Below the pieces are notes generated by a model. The model was not told the origin of the DNA. It saw only the letters and a list, made by a program, of their open reading frames with translations, and made no database searches. Made by a program: the position numbers and the translations under genes. Shown here one piece after another: positions 41,601 through 50,898 of a stretch of DNA of 64,000 bases (within the stretch, counting starts at the first letter, position 1; every line of letters starts with the position of its first letter). The DNA is taken from the NCBI GenBank assembly GCA_003263845.1, contig JYJN01000077.1:87429-151428 (forward strand). Direction: 5' to 3'. Origin of the DNA: Vibrio aestivus. Lineage in GTDB: Bacteria; Pseudomonadota; Gammaproteobacteria; Enterobacterales; Vibrionaceae.

Positions 41601-42103
41601 AGCAAGAGGTTGAAAAAACGTTGTCGCCGCTGTTTGAGTCCAATGAAGTATTGCAGAAGATACGCGCCGGGCAATCGGTCAGTGAAGCAGATTTAGATAC
41701 CCTGAATGCACTAGTGCATACTCAAAATCCAAATGTGGACCTCGATACCCTAAAAGAGTTCTTCCCGGAATCCACCGCAGAACTAGACCAAATATTACGA
41801 ACTATCGTCGGCATGGATGCCAAAGCGATTGAAGGTGAGTTCACAGCCTTTGTTCAGCAAGTGCACACTCATCTTAGCTCAAGGCAGCATCGATTTATTG
41901 GTATGCTTAAGAATCACCTGTGTAAATATGGCAGTGTCGATCTCGATGACCTGTATGAACACCCTTTTAATCAGGTAGATGATGCAGGCTTAGATGGCGT
42001 ATTTCCGATCCCTGCCCAAGCGGATGTGGTGGAACAATTCGTGCGCCGTTTTAGTGTCCATTTGGGTGAGAAACAAGCAAGTATCGATAAAGTGGTGAAT
42101 TAA
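38655..42103 (+). CDS. hsdR: Type I restriction enzyme motor/nuclease subunit HsdR (frame interrupted once)
   Basis: About 1,149 residues after restoring one G near 40,190, which gives the expected GLTATP motif III. Residues 1-125 are a DUF4145-like helical domain. A coiled coil (about 150-215) follows, then the PD-(D/E)XK nuclease (RCDYVLWDDNGKPLAVIEAKK split around D and E-A-K). The SF2 motor has Walker A QATGTGKTR, ADESHRS, and DMLDTGIDVPE with QMVGRGTR (V/VI). It cuts unmethylated foreign DNA after translocation. I chose GTG 38,655 for AGGAG upstream. Confidence 0.88.
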
Positions 42104-42175
42104 TCCTTTAGACATACCAACCAGCTAAGTACACTACAGCCAATTACGATTGACGCTGCTTTTTCAGGTAAATAG

Positions 42176-43816
42176 GTGAGCAACAGCATCAATTGCCATA
42201 AAAGAATACAGAGAACAGATAATGATTACATCAGGCGAATTAAAGAGCAAATTAATAAACTATGGGAAGAATTTTGGACGGGTGGGATCACCAATCCGTT
42301 AACCGTGGTTGAGCAAATTACTTATTTGATGTACGCCCGCATGCTAGACATGAACGAGCGTAACGACGAAAAACGTAGCGCACGAACGGGCAAACCATTT
42401 AATCGCCGCTTTCCGGTCAGTGAAGACAAAGACAAAGATAAGCAGCACATCCGCTGGGAAAACTTCCGTCACCTTGGTGCAGAAAGGCTATACCCACTGG
42501 TAAAAGATGACCTATTCCCATTTTTTAAAGAACTCACGTCTGACGACACCCTGTTTGCGGAATTCATGAAAGACGCGCAGTTGATGATCCAAAAGCCATC
42601 GCTACTAGTTAGCGCGGTTGAAATGGTTGATAAGTTGCCACTAGAAAACAAAGATGTGAAAGGTGATTTGTACGAATACTTGCTGTCTAAACTGACCACC
42701 GCAGGGATCAACGGCCAGTTCCGTACCCCGCGACATATTATTCGCGCCATGATTGAAATGCTCGACGTAGAAGAAACGCACCGAGTGTGTGACCCTGCTT
42801 GTGGTACGGGTGGCTTTCTGTCTTCAACCTACGAATACCTGTTAGAGAAGTACTCTTCACCAGAGGGGACGGACAAAGAACAAGCCTTTGACTCAGAAGG
42901 TAAGCCCGTTTTAGATGTGCATGGCAACCCTGTGTTTAATCACTTATTCGCAGGTGATTTGCTAGAAAACCGTGCTCATATCGATTACGACATGTTCCAC
43001 GGCTTTGACTTTGACTCAACCATGCTTCGCGTGGCGGCAATGAACTTGGTGATGCACGGCGTTAAACAGCCAGACATTCACTACCAAGATACCCTAAGCC
43101 AAAGTTTTATTGAGCGTTATCCTGATGAAGCGAAAAACGGCTTTGATATCATCCTTGCCAACCCGCCATTTAAAGGCAGCTTAGATGAAGAAGACGTCGA
43201 CCCTGCGATTCTTAAAGTGGTTAAAACCAAAAAGACCGAACTACTGTTTGTTGCACTGATCCAGCGTATGCTGAAAGTGGGCGGACGCACTGCCACCATC
43301 GTACCTGATGGTGTGTTATTTGGTAGCTCTAAAGCGCACCAAACGCTACGTAAACACTTAGTGGAAGATAACCAGTTGGAAGCGGTGATCTCGCTCCCAA
43401 GCGGCGTATTTAAGCCTTATGCGGGAGTTTCAACGGCTATTCTGATTTTCACCAAGGGTGGTAGCACCGATAACGTTTGGTTCTACGACGTACAGGCCGA
43501 TGGTAAATCGCTCGATGATAAGCGCACGCCAATCAAAGACAACGACTTGCCAGACTTGGTTAAGCAGTACAAAGCCTATCAAGCAGCAGTAGTTGAAGGC
43601 GGCTCTACTGAACAATGGGCAGACAAAACGCAAAAAGCCTTCTTGGTAGCAAAAGACGACATTAAGTCGAACAAATATGATTTATCAATCAACCGCTATA
43701 AAGAAGTGGTGTATGAGCAAGAGAGCTACGAAGAACCGAAAGTGATTCTAGGCAAACTTAAAGTACTAGAGAATGAGATTCTAGCTGACCTTAATGAGTT
43801 GGAGTCGATGATATGA
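42176..43816 (+). CDS. hsdM: Type I adenine methyltransferase subunit HsdM
   Basis: 546 residues, intact. An N-terminal helical domain ([21 protein letters not shown]) precedes the N6-adenine methyltransferase core with motif [12 protein letters not shown] and catalytic motif [11 protein letters not shown]. It methylates host sites with HsdS. The start is GTG 42,176, about 70 bases after hsdR. It overlaps hsdS by four bases (ATGA). Confidence 0.92.
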   Translation: MSNSINCHKRIQRTDNDYIRRIKEQINKLWEEFWTGGITNPLTVVEQITYLMYARMLDMNERNDEKRSARTGKPFNRRFPVSEDKDKDKQHIRWENFRHLGAERLYPLVKDDLFPFFKELTSDDTLFAEFMKDAQLMIQKPSLLVSAVEMVDKLPLENKDVKGDLYEYLLSKLTTAGINGQFRTPRHIIRAMIEMLDVEETHRVCDPACGTGGFLSSTYEYLLEKYSSPEGTDKEQAFDSEGKPVLDVHGNPVFNHLFAGDLLENRAHIDYDMFHGFDFDSTMLRVAAMNLVMHGVKQPDIHYQDTLSQSFIERYPDEAKNGFDIILANPPFKGSLDEEDVDPAILKVVKTKKTELLFVALIQRMLKVGGRTATIVPDGVLFGSSKAHQTLRKHLVEDNQLEAVISLPSGVFKPYAGVSTAILIFTKGGSTDNVWFYDVQADGKSLDDKRTPIKDNDLPDLVKQYKAYQAAVVEGGSTEQWADKTQKAFLVAKDDIKSNKYDLSINRYKEVVYEQESYEEPKVILGKLKVLENEILADLNELESMI

Positions 43817-44991
43817 GTTGGCCGATTGTCAAAATCGAAGATATATTTGATGTAGCTCGTGGTGGCTCTCCGAGACCGATTGATGCCTTTATTACCGATG
43901 ATCCAGATGGTGTTAATTGGATCATGATTGGTGATACAAAATCTGGGGAAAAGTATATTAGCACCACGGCTAAGCGAATCCGGCCTGAGGGTGTAAAGAA
44001 ATCAAGAGTTGTAAAAGAAGGGGACTTTCTTCTTACAAACTCGATGAGTTTCGGACGCCCTTATATATTAAAAACTTCCGGATGCATTCATGATGGTTGG
44101 TTAGTTTTAAGCCCAAAATCAGATAATATCTATACAGATTATTTCTATTATTATTTAGGTTCACAAGAAATAAAGAACAGGCTTGCTGGCAAAGCTGCTG
44201 GTGCCGTTGTTAAGAATCTAAACAAAGATATTGTTAAAAGCTTAAAAATCCCACTTCCACCACTAGACGAACAAAAACGCATCGCTGCCATTTTGGATAA
44301 AGCCGATGCTATTCGCCAGAAACGCAAGCAAGCCATTGACCTTGCCGACGAGTTCTTACGCAGCGTGTTTTTGGATATGTTTGGTGATCCAGTGACCAAT
44401 CCGAAGGGGTGGGATGTAAAGAGCTTATCCGAAATCGCTCGTATCCAAATAGGCCCATTCGGGACTCAGTTACATAAACAAGACTATATTGAAAACGGTA
44501 TACCGCTCATAAACCCGACTCACATTGTTCGAGGCGACATTATTCCCAAGAATAACTTGACGATATCAAGTGAAAAACACCAGGAGCTCACAGAATATCA
44601 TCTCAAAACTGGAGATATCGTAATGGGTAGAAGAGGTGAGATGGGACGATGTGCCATTGTTAATGAGCGAGAAGATGGATGGTTGTGTGGAACAGGAAGT
44701 CTATTTATCAGACCAGGTAAAACAGGAGTTTTCTCCGAATATTTAAACAAGCTACTTTCTAGTGAGGCAATTAAAAAGCACTTAGAGGGGGAATCTCAAG
44801 GTGCAACCATGCCGAACTTGAACAAAACGATTGTAGGTAATATTAAGGTCCCTGTCCCAAGTGATGAAGCTTTGAACCAATTTAGCTCAATAAAATCTCA
44901 GTTTCTTAGGTACTTGGATACTTTGCACAGTTTCAGCAGTGAGAAATATTTTGAGTCTTTGAGCCACCAATCTTTCTCAGGCCAACTATAA
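43813..44991 (+). CDS. hsdS: Type I specificity subunit HsdS
   Basis: 392 residues with two target-recognition domains (about 1-150 and 200-350). They are separated by the conserved helical spacer [20 protein letters not shown] and followed by a shorter C-terminal helix. Each domain reads one half of a bipartite DNA site. It is followed six bases later by an intrinsic terminator, closing the hsdRMS unit. Confidence 0.9.
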   Translation: MSWPIVKIEDIFDVARGGSPRPIDAFITDDPDGVNWIMIGDTKSGEKYISTTAKRIRPEGVKKSRVVKEGDFLLTNSMSFGRPYILKTSGCIHDGWLVLSPKSDNIYTDYFYYYLGSQEIKNRLAGKAAGAVVKNLNKDIVKSLKIPLPPLDEQKRIAAILDKADAIRQKRKQAIDLADEFLRSVFLDMFGDPVTNPKGWDVKSLSEIARIQIGPFGTQLHKQDYIENGIPLINPTHIVRGDIIPKNNLTISSEKHQELTEYHLKTGDIVMGRRGEMGRCAIVNEREDGWLCGTGSLFIRPGKTGVFSEYLNKLLSSEAIKKHLEGESQGATMPNLNKTIVGNIKVPVPSDEALNQFSSIKSQFLRYLDTLHSFSSEKYFESLSHQSFSGQL

Positions 44992-44996
44992 ATTTC

Positions 44997-45022
44997 AGAG
45001 GTATCTTCGGATGCCTCTTTTT
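44997..45022 (+). terminator. Terminator of hsdRMS
   Basis: AGAGGTATC-TTCG-GATGCCTCTTTTTT, a stable UUCG-type loop with U-tract. Confidence 0.8.
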
Positions 45023-45042
45023 TGAACAAAGGTTAGGTTTGT

Positions 45043-45714
45043 ATGCACCTTCAACTCAGTGCCACTAATGCGCTTAACAAATGGCTGAAAGTCGATTTCC
45101 CGCGTTTGCCAGTAGAGGAGGGCAAACAAGCCGGAGTCAATAAACTGAGCACGGATGCCGCTACTATCAGCTGGCAGGTGCACCTGATTGAAAACAGTTA
45201 CCAATCCTCAGAGAAAACCTTAATCGCCTGTGAAGCTAATAGCCGCTTTACTTACTTTATTCCGCTCGATCGAAAGATTTTTACGCCCGACGAACTCACT
45301 GAACGGTTAATAATAGAGTGGCAATTTTCTTTTGTGGAAGCTTTAGAAGCTAATACCTTGGCAACAAGCAGCTTAATCAGCCGTTGCGACATCGCCACAC
45401 TGCTATCCAAGCTCAATGACATTGAGTTTACGCCACTGTGGATTAAAAACACCGACCTGAGTATTAACGGTCATATTGCCGACGCCGCTCAATGGGTTAC
45501 GCAAACCTTAGAAGATAGAGATCTCGAGCGCTTAAGCCAGCCGCTAGCATTTGAGATTTCTAGTTATATCAATACTCAAACCAAGAGCATTAAGGTGAAC
45601 AACAAGAAACAACGCTTTGTGCCTATAGAGCGATTACTTGAATACGTCCAACAAATCACTGAAACAACCCCTCTTTCTGATGACATGAGCAATGTCGTTC
45701 CGTTTAGGCGCTAG
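45043..45714 (+). CDS. Unknown protein downstream of hsdRMS
   Basis: 223 residues, cytosolic. The start MHLQLSATNALNKWLKVDFP and the body (SWQVHLIENSYQSSEKTLIACE) look like the DUF6933 group, a family I place only tentatively. A helical C-terminus ends in NVVPFRR. It follows the hsdS terminator by 20 bases and probably depends on read-through or its own promoter. Function unknown. Confidence 0.6.
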   Translation: MHLQLSATNALNKWLKVDFPRLPVEEGKQAGVNKLSTDAATISWQVHLIENSYQSSEKTLIACEANSRFTYFIPLDRKIFTPDELTERLIIEWQFSFVEALEANTLATSSLISRCDIATLLSKLNDIEFTPLWIKNTDLSINGHIADAAQWVTQTLEDRDLERLSQPLAFEISSYINTQTKSIKVNNKKQRFVPIERLLEYVQQITETTPLSDDMSNVVPFRR

Positions 45715-46124
45715 CACCCCGAACCCTCGTGTCATTACTTTCCTTATCTCTATGTAAGATACGTTACTGTTTGCAATATTCTTTACATAAATTTTAACTT
45801 TCGCTTTCTTTAAATTTTATAAAAACAATCAGATAGAAATTGGCATATAAGTTGATTTCTAGTTTTTACTTATTGCCATAAACAGACTCAACGGTTTACT
45901 TAGGTTGCGAACTATCAAAGCCAGCTATTAATGGCAGCCACCAAAAAGTGGTCAAGTAGACACTTAGTGACAGGTTATGACTAAGGCTAGAGTTGGTCGC
46001 AGATCGGTAACAGGAATTTAGGCAAGATGCCTTTTAATATGAGTTTGAGTGTATATTTATTGTGGCATGGACAGGCCCTCCCCGCAGTTAGGGCGCAAAT
46101 AACAGCAGAGAGAAAGGAATAACG
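45715..46124. other. Promoter region of the RavA/ViaA-like pair
   Basis: 410 AT-rich bases with no supported gene. GAGAAAGGAATAACG forms the ribosome site of the next gene. A weak sigma-54-like motif occurs at 45,840 (TTGGCATATAAGTTGAT, GG-N10-GA) but lacks the -12 GC. Confidence 0.4.
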
Positions 46125-47639
46125 ATGACAACGTCAGTACTTAGCGAAACTTCCAATAGAAAACAGAAAATTCAGGCACTGATCTCTGGGATGAGTGATG
46201 GCCTGCTTGAACGCGAGCATCAAGTTCGCTTGATGATGCTAGCCGCGCTCTCAGGTGAGCATATTCTGCTTATTGGGCCACCAGGAACGGCTAAAAGTGA
46301 ATTGGCAAAGCGATTGAAAAATGTCTTTGTTGAGGCTAATTACTTTGAACGATTGGTGACGCGTTTTTCTGTTCCAGAAGAGTTGTTTGGTCCGCTATCA
46401 ATCAAAGCTTTAGAAGAAGATCGTTATAACAGGCTTACCAGTGGATATTTGCCTGAAGCATCCGTGGCGTTTATCGATGAGATTTTTAAAGCAAACAGTG
46501 CAATCTTGAACAGCCTTCTAACACTGTTAAATGAGCGTCAGTTTGATAACGGAAATCGAAGGGTCAATGTGCCTTTAATCTCTGTTGTAGCAGCAAGTAA
46601 TGAGCTACCGGAAGGAGAAGAACTAAGCGCGCTATATGATCGATTCATTCTGCGTTCATATGTTCCACCTGTCTCAGATGAGTCATTTGAACAACTCCTG
46701 AGTGGCGCTTTGAAAGAGTTTGATCCCGAGTTGAATATTCGCTTAAAGATAGAAGACCTAGATGAAGTACAGAAGTTAGCTGAAAAAGTGGAGTTAACCG
46801 CAACTACGATTGAGGCGTGCAAAGAGCTCAAGAACTACCTGAAATCGAAAGATATTAAAGTATCTGACCGCCGTTGGCGTAAGCTGGTGAAATTAATGAA
46901 AGTGTCGGCTTTCACTTCAGGCTTTAATGAAACAAGCATTTACGATACTTGGATTTTACCGCATTGTTTATGGGAGCAGCCAGATCAATTTGAAGACCTC
47001 CATGAATTTTACAAAAGCCTGGTGACAGTTGATGGTAAACAGGCTCCTTCTAATTTGTTGAAGATTTTGAGTGCATGGGAGGGGCGGTTAGAAGAAGAGC
47101 GCAGTCCACATATGAAAAATGATGATGGAGAGCTGTTATATATAGATCTTGATGGTAACGAAACGACTAAGACATCTAGCGAACGCCAGGCAAAAGATAA
47201 AGATGGTAATCTACTTTATAAGGACTACCGCGGGCATAAGACTACGAGTAGAAATTACGGTGAGAATGACCCCTGGATGGAAACAGTAGAGAACAACCCA
47301 TTCATTGGTAGTGCTAGATTTTCCAAGGCTCATATAGAAAGCCGTGTACTACGTGTTCAAGAAATAGTGAATAACATCAAGCAGTTTATAGATACTGTGA
47401 AGCAGGAATTACAGACGGTTGAACAATATTTCAATAACCACCTCTGGTTGGATTGCAGTTTGTTACCAGAAATTGTCGACTCACTCACTGAGTCACTAAA
47501 ACAGGCTGATAAGCTTTTAAATAGAGCTAATAAACTTGTTGATGGTTTTAGTCGTTTACCGTTGGAGGAAGACCCAAGCATAGAGATTGCAGAGCTAGTT
47601 TCTTCTGATGATCCTGTGGAAGGAGAGTTGTGTGATTAG
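46125..47639 (+). CDS. RavA-like MoxR AAA+ ATPase
   Basis: 504 residues, close to E. coli RavA in length. Walker A LLIGPPGTAKSELAKRL, Walker B VAFIDEIFKAN, sensor 1 SVVAASNELPEGEELSALYDRF are clear. The C-terminal third is a helical and beta LARA-like insertion region plus coiled coil. It is followed with slight overlap by a ViaA-like VWA gene, the conserved partner. In E. coli the pair works as a chaperone at membranes; its place in a defence island suggests a related role here. Confidence 0.8.
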   Translation: MTTSVLSETSNRKQKIQALISGMSDGLLEREHQVRLMMLAALSGEHILLIGPPGTAKSELAKRLKNVFVEANYFERLVTRFSVPEELFGPLSIKALEEDRYNRLTSGYLPEASVAFIDEIFKANSAILNSLLTLLNERQFDNGNRRVNVPLISVVAASNELPEGEELSALYDRFILRSYVPPVSDESFEQLLSGALKEFDPELNIRLKIEDLDEVQKLAEKVELTATTIEACKELKNYLKSKDIKVSDRRWRKLVKLMKVSAFTSGFNETSIYDTWILPHCLWEQPDQFEDLHEFYKSLVTVDGKQAPSNLLKILSAWEGRLEEERSPHMKNDDGELLYIDLDGNETTKTSSERQAKDKDGNLLYKDYRGHKTTSRNYGENDPWMETVENNPFIGSARFSKAHIESRVLRVQEIVNNIKQFIDTVKQELQTVEQYFNNHLWLDCSLLPEIVDSLTESLKQADKLLNRANKLVDGFSRLPLEEDPSIEIAELVSSDDPVEGELCD

Positions 47640-49178
47640 CGAGTCATATAAGGTTCAATCTTCGTTGTTCAACTTAGATAGTCAATATACGTTCCTCGAT
47701 AATGTGCCGGAGAAGTTTCTTCCGGCTGTTATTACAAATACTAATGGTGAGTTTGTAGAGCGGTGCAAATCATTAGTTAACACCAGAAATGAACTTCTTG
47801 TGGGGGCGAATCCCACGAGTTTAAGTCCCTTAGCCCCCCAGTCACTGACAGATGCGATTTGTAAAGTGCTAGAAGACACTGGATTAAATCGTTACTGCGC
47901 TCAGAGTGAAGAGGTCACAGATGCTCTGCTATCTGACATTTTAATTACGATAGATAAACTTCAATCTAAAGCATCGCCGTTAGTTACTGGTCTGATTAAG
48001 AAACTGGAAGAAGATGCGTTAAGTCAAATCAAGAAAGCTTTAGAGAAGAGAAAGAACAAGCGCAAACCAACTAAACCTATTTCTCTCACTAATGCTCAGC
48101 AAACAAGAATTGCTGAAACTGCTTCAGAGGAAGTTTGGCACCAATTACTCTCTGAACAGAATGGTGTTGGTATCTTGCCTAGTGTATGGCAAGAGAGGCT
48201 AGCAGTATGGGCCCAATTAGAAGAGGTATTTACTGAACTTGGGCTGATTACTGGTTTAGGCTTTGACTTATCAAAAGGCGTTTTCCAAAGCATGGTTGGC
48301 TCGACATTGCTCGGTTAAACAAGCTTGTAAAAAAACTTCCTAAGTTACAAAGTTTGATTCGAGACTTAGGGCGTGACGAGCAAGCAGATGGCTCAGTACT
48401 TGAAGAAATCATAATCAAAATGAGTGTTGCTACTAGACATGAGAAGTATGTAGCAACACCTCTTGTTCCAATGGAGACTAAAGGCATTACTCGGTCAGAT
48501 TCGATCGCTAGAATGCTTCCCCAAGAAGCTTCACTGTTAACCAATCCGGTGCTCAAAAAACTTTGGCATGCCAAACGAGCTGAGCATGCGCTACTTTCTT
48601 ACTCAGTAGAAGGTACTGAGGTGCTGGAAACAGAAGAGCTAATAGAGCAAGAATCCGCTAGTGAAAAACTGGGACATAAAAGTAATAAAAACAGGGGGCC
48701 GATGGTGATTTGCTTGGATACATCAGGTTCCATGCAAGGGGTGCCAGAAAACATCGCCAAAGCGAGTGTTTTAGAATGTCTGAAGGTGGCTTACAAGGAA
48801 AAACGTCGCTGTTATGTTTATTTGTTTGGCAGCAAGGGCGAAGTCAGTGAGCTTGACTTAACACTAGATGCTTCGGGATTTAACGACTTACTTAGCTTTT
48901 TAACGATGTCATTTGGCGGTGGTACTGACATCGAAGAGCCCCTTAATAAAGCGTTGGAAAAATGTGATTCTGAAGAGTGGTATAAAGCGGACATCTTGAT
49001 CGTCAGTGATGGTGAGTTTCCGGTGACTTCGGGATTAAGCCGAAAAGTCCGTAACCGAAAAGAGAAGCAGGGCCTGCAAGTCCACGGGATTCAAATTGGT
49101 CACTCTCATTACACATCAATGAGCAAAATTTGTGACCCAATGTACTACATCTCAGAGTGGATTGATTTAAAACGTTAG
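47632..49178 (+). CDS. ViaA-like VWA protein (frame interrupted once)
   Basis: About 515 residues after restoring one G near 48,315. The C-terminal VWA domain has a complete MIDAS: CLDTSGSMQG, GGGTDIEEPL and IVSDGEFP. The N-terminal half is helical with a basic linker (KKALEKRKNKRKPTK). GTG 47,632 is preferred because AAGGAG lies just upstream and overlaps the ravA-like stop. It should be the partner and regulator of the AAA+ ATPase. Confidence 0.78.
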
Positions 49179-49263
49179 CCGCTTGTTGGAGGTGTGAACA
49201 TGCACTCAGTGAGGTTAGCCATCAAGAGTCATTAGCTTATTGAAGTAACTCAACTTTATTGAG

Positions 49264-49331
49264 CCTAGTTATCATGATTTAGGTCTAGATATGGTAAATT
49301 CAACCTTATTCATATCAGCATGATAACTAGG
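49264..49331. repeat. Perfect 13 bp inverted repeat around the HEPN gene promoter
   Basis: CCTAGTTATCATG at 49,264 and CATGATAACTAGG at 49,319 are exact inverse copies with 42 bases between. The right arm runs up to the ribosome site (AGGACAAAGG) of the HEPN gene, so this may be a pair of operators or a leader hairpin that hides translation. Confidence 0.75.
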
Positions 49332-49338
49332 ACAAAGG

Positions 49339-49875
49339 ATGTCAGAAGCGAAAGCCAATTTTGAGTACGCGATCTCCGACGCAGAGCAATTATTAGAGTG
49401 TTACGATCAGTTAAACGGATGTCACTCCAACTCTCAGCCTCCAGAGGTGCTTAAGAGAGCTACTTTGATAATGACTCTCACGGCATGGGAAACCTATGTA
49501 GAGGACATAGCAAAAGAGCTTGTTGATGCGAAATATGGTGTCGTTATAGGTTCACAGCTTGGAAAAATTGTAGAGAACCGACTTGATGAGCATCTTAAGT
49601 ATTTTAACAACCCCGGTTCGAAAAAGACCAAAGCACTTTTTGCTGAGTTCTTCGGTATTGATGTTACTGAAGCTTGGGTTTGGAACAATTTTCAAACTGC
49701 TGACGCAGCAAGAGCTCAACTGAATAAATGGTTGAAGAAACGTGGAGAGGCTGTTCATCGTGCTCAAACGGATATAAAGGAAGCGCACATCGTCAAGCGT
49801 GAAGAATTGAACAAGTGCATCCGATTCTTTAGAGAGTTAGTGTCCGTGACTGATGCAAGGCTGTCAGAGCTTTAG
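49339..49875 (+). CDS. HEPN-domain protein, candidate ribonuclease
   Basis: 178 residues, all helical. It starts with a RiboL-PSP/MAE-type HEPN layout (ATLIMTLTAWETYVEDIAKEL). Near the C-terminus is the Rx4H motif RGEAVH, the catalytic signature of HEPN RNases. No transmembrane segment. Many HEPN proteins are abortive-infection or antitoxin-controlled toxins. It has its own promoter region with a 13 bp inverted repeat, and no obvious MNT-type antitoxin is adjacent. Confidence 0.75.
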   Translation: MSEAKANFEYAISDAEQLLECYDQLNGCHSNSQPPEVLKRATLIMTLTAWETYVEDIAKELVDAKYGVVIGSQLGKIVENRLDEHLKYFNNPGSKKTKALFAEFFGIDVTEAWVWNNFQTADAARAQLNKWLKKRGEAVHRAQTDIKEAHIVKREELNKCIRFFRELVSVTDARLSEL

Positions 49876-49906
49876 CAAGAATATGGGGAGCTAAAGGGGA
49901 AGGTCA

Positions 49907-50413
49907 CTAGGAAAAAGGGTCGTCGAAATCCGAGCTGTCTATTCCGAAGCTATCATCGAACGAGTCAGTGTCGCTGAAGGAGCTGATGCTTGAGTCTTCG
50001 AACAGGGTTGTGTCATCAAAAAGGGAAGAGTCATCAAATGTATCTGAGGAATCGATACCGTATGGATTGCCCGCAGCGTCTACTCCCCCAATCCCGCCAG
50101 TCATGGGTAAACCTGAAGCGGGATTGATGGCAAGATCATCATCGGTTGAGGGGCTAGAATCAGTGGTTGAATAGTTGAATTCACTATCATCAAACAGGCT
50201 GGCAGACTCAAAAAGATCATCGTCGTTAGATGATAAATCGGAAGTATCGTTTGATAACGGGTCGAGTGTGCTTGAGGCATCAAAGTCACTCAGTTGGTCT
50301 GTTCGTGATAATAACCCTACGACGAACACACCCATTAAGATACCAAGTGGCCAAGCCACGGAGCTCAGGGAGATTGCACCGAGAGAAACAAGTAATCCGA
50401 GAACGTATTTCAT
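49907..50413 (-). CDS. Acidic Ser/Asp-rich membrane-anchored protein
   Basis: About 168 residues from ATG 50,413. One or two N-terminal transmembrane helices (YVLGLLVSLGAISLSSVAWP and the next stretch) precede a very acidic tail with repeated FDDS/LFDD units. Within the tail lies NPASGLPMTGGIGG followed by AGNPYG, a short motif I recall from many uncharacterised bacterial proteins. Function unknown. It runs against the surrounding genes. Confidence 0.6.
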   Translation of the reverse strand: MKYVLGLLVSLGAISLSSVAWPLGILMGVFVVGLLSRTDQLSDFDASSTLDPLSNDTSDLSSNDDDLFESASLFDDSEFNYSTTDSSPSTDDDLAINPASGLPMTGGIGGVDAAGNPYGIDSSDTFDDSSLFDDTTLFEDSSISSFSDTDSFDDSFGIDSSDFDDPFS

Positions 50414-50442
50414 AATGACACACCATCGAACAGCATTTTTTA

Positions 50443-50705
50443 CACCCAAGTAACCTCAAGATACGTGGTTCAGCGAGAATTGCCTAGTTTGCAAACGCGG
50501 CAACGATTCGACAATCTAGTGGTTCTAAATTGAGAATCGTTAACAAAGTGTGCGAGCTAGGCAAACTCGCCCTTCGGGAGCGCATCACTGGTTCAATTTC
50601 TACGTTAAATGGCTTGGAAAGAACCTGTTATTCCACTGCGTCATTTGCCTTGAACTTGAACCAGTGACAACGCTCTGAATCCTTCATCTTGAAGTCACTT
50701 AGGTG
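50443..50705. mobile_element. MITE-like element with terminal inverted repeats
   Basis: Left end CACCCAAGTAACCTCAAGAT and right end ATCTTGAAGTCACTTAGGTG are inverse copies with four mismatches in 20. Both ends are flanked by TA, as for Tc1/mariner-type insertions. Internal inverted segments (CACTGGTTC at 50,587-50,595 and GAACCAGTG at 50,658-50,666) nest inside. The 263 bases hold no gene. It fits the non-autonomous palindromic repeats scattered in Vibrio intergenic DNA. Confidence 0.65.
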
Positions 50706-50898
50706 TAAGCATAGCAAATCAGTTCACGACGAAAGCTTAAAGGTCGCGTTATTCGAGATATGCAACAATAATCAATATCACTTGGTTCTTAAGTTTATAT
50801 TTGTGACGTTTCTAATGTAAACCGCCTTAACAAGATGGTATCAAAGAGTTTAACTTGCTGAATTCTTGAGTCTCACCAACATCACCCACGGAGGGGTA

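Noticed and set aside
45840..45856. Sigma-54-like motif before the RavA-like gene
   Set aside because: GG and the spacing fit, but the -12 dinucleotide is GA, so it lacks the invariant GC.
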